Shown: piece after piece, positions 63,523 through 64,000 of the stretch | Layout of the letters: the number at the start of each line of letters is the position of its first letter | Numbering within the stretch: position 1 is the stretch's first letter | Program-made: the position numbers and the translations under genes | Assembly: GCF_001020565.1 (NCBI RefSeq) | Contig: NZ_LDAS01000001.1 | Coordinates: 2,938,520 to 3,002,519, forward strand | DNA length: 64,000 nucleotides | Origin: Maribacter thermophilus | GTDB taxonomy: Bacteria; Bacteroidota; Bacteroidia; Flavobacteriales; Flavobacteriaceae | Direction of reading: 5' to 3' | The notes under the pieces: generated by a model | The model's input: the letters and a program-made list of their open reading frames with translations, nothing else | What the model was told of the DNA's origin: nothing | Database searches by the model: none

Positions 63523-63879
63523 TTATCGGTGAAAACTAAGTTTTACCGAAACTTTTTCTACATCTCCGTTAATAGGTGGGTTTACTTTAGAAACGGATAT
63601 TTTTGACTTTTTTACCATCGGTATTTCATCAAATATCCTATCTCCAATTCTTTTGGCTACATGTTCCAATAACTTGGAGGGTATAGCCATCTCCTGTGCC
63701 ACTATTTTGTTTATATGGACATAGTCTACCGTGTCTTTTAATTCGTCCGTTACAGAGGCTTGGGAAAGGTCTGCTTTAACGGTTACGTTCACCAAATAAT
63801 CACTTCCTATTCTTGTTTCTTCCGAAAGACAGCCATGATAGGCATAAACCCTAATATTGTCTACACTTACAGTTCCCAT
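63523..63879 (-). CDS. folB: dihydroneopterin aldolase
   Basis: A 118-residue FolB, which cleaves dihydroneopterin to 6-hydroxymethyl-dihydropterin and glycolaldehyde in folate synthesis. Family marks: VRVYAYHGCLSEE near 10 (as IRVYAYHGCLSEE), the middle DTVDYVHINKIVAQEM near 49-64 with Tyr and nearby acidic residues, then LLEHVAKRIGDRIF and KISVSKVNPPI with the conserved Lys. Length and single-domain form are normal. A TAAGTTTG box lies upstream. Confidence 0.94.
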   Translation of the reverse strand: MGTVSVDNIRVYAYHGCLSEETRIGSDYLVNVTVKADLSQASVTDELKDTVDYVHINKIVAQEMAIPSKLLEHVAKRIGDRIFDEIPMVKKSKISVSKVNPPINGDVEKVSVKLSFHR

Positions 63880-63901
63880 TATAAAAGCTAAGTTAAAACG
63901 G

Positions 63902-63909
63902 CAAACTTA
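63902..63909 (-). promoter_or_regulatory. predicted -7 box of folB
   Basis: Minus-strand TAAGTTTG fits TAnnTTTG and ends 22 bases before the folB ATG. Between here and the window edge I can assign no gene. A short minus-strand frame ending at 63928 could be the tail of a gene outside. Confidence 0.45.
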
Positions 63910-64000
63910 AAACAAAGAAAGCAAACTTTAGTAGGTACACCTACAATTACTGATACCTTGGAAAAGGTCTACCCCAAGCGTTAACACATGGGTTCCGCTA

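Noticed and set aside
63418..63606. A 62-codon plus-strand frame
   Set aside because: It lies across the second tRNA-Cys and the end of folB and has no protein-like features.
1..64000. Insertion sequences, prophage, integrase, toxin-antitoxin pairs or CRISPR array
   Set aside because: No transposase, integrase, phage or Cas-like protein and no regularly spaced repeats were seen.
63928..64000. C-terminal tail of a minus-strand gene at the window edge
   Set aside because: Only about 23 codons are visible and they match nothing I recognise, so I did not list it as a gene.

Overview
This window looks like a chromosome segment from a marine-type member of the family Flavobacteriaceae (Bacteroidota). 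The evidence is a type IX secretion lipoprotein of the PorW/SprE type, a PorE-like OmpA protein, SusC/SusD-family proteins, several short families typical of flavobacteria, moderate-to-low GC, absence of Shine-Dalgarno sequences, and many TAnnTTTG boxes (the Bacteroidota -7 promoter element) upstream of genes. I see no insertion sequence, phage gene, integrase or CRISPR array.

Layout. 1-4.8 kb (minus): porW/sprE, a bactofilin, atpZ/atpI, a small membrane protein and atpB (cut by the window edge) form one tight operon. 5.0-9.7 kb (minus): a PadR regulator, three related membrane proteins, a DUF5687-type permease and an ABC ATPase end at a clear terminator. 9.8-13.3 kb: a PaaE-like ferredoxin reductase, a patatin and an HtrA/DegP protease. 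13.5-23.7 kb (plus): a locus resembling the radical-SAM 'arsenosugar biosynthesis' cassettes. It holds a DUF2064 glycosyltransferase, SusC, SusD, a sodium:solute symporter, a metallophosphoesterase-AhpD-like fusion, ArsS and a TetR regulator. A perfect TetR-type palindrome lies upstream of the regulator and a similar site upstream of the first gene. 23.7-27.9 kb: GT9, DUF4254, DUF6427, DUF6341 and purD. 27.9-53.3 kb (minus): a large surface-polysaccharide region. In transcription order it has an M23 peptidase, a GH3-family protein, a nucleoside-phosphorylase-like protein, a Wzz-like protein, rfbBACD, wecB, wecC, a flippase, a pyruvyl transferase, two polymerase/ligase-like proteins, a GT4, a CapK-like ligase, a bi-domain oxidoreductase, an alpha/alpha-toroid protein, WecG, the initiating sugar transferase and UDP-xylose synthase. 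53.3-64 kb: tatA, a PorE-like OmpA protein, an unlisted 58-aa membrane protein, a DUF4837 lipoprotein, an MltD-like lytic transglycosylase, pgk, a DNA polymerase III delta'-like gene, a DoxX-like protein, two tRNA-Cys genes (one with an abnormal anticodon loop) and folB.

How the genes work together. The polysaccharide region encodes supply of dTDP-rhamnose (RfbABCD), UDP-ManNAcA (WecB/WecC) and UDP-xylose (Uxs, from UDP-glucuronate made elsewhere). It also encodes lipid-linked initiation (WcaJ/WbaP-type transferase, WecG), flipping, polymerisation and length control. The middle of this region (about 31-43 kb) is visibly richer in A/T than its flanks, as expected for an exchangeable glycan cassette.

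Most interesting points: the SusCD-linked arsenosugar-type locus with its gene fusion and predicted TetR operators, the divergent second tRNA-Cys, the PadR-controlled triplicated membrane-protein operon, and a DUF6909-like protein with nucleoside-phosphorylase motifs next to capsule genes. All functional statements are read from sequence by eye. No database search was run.
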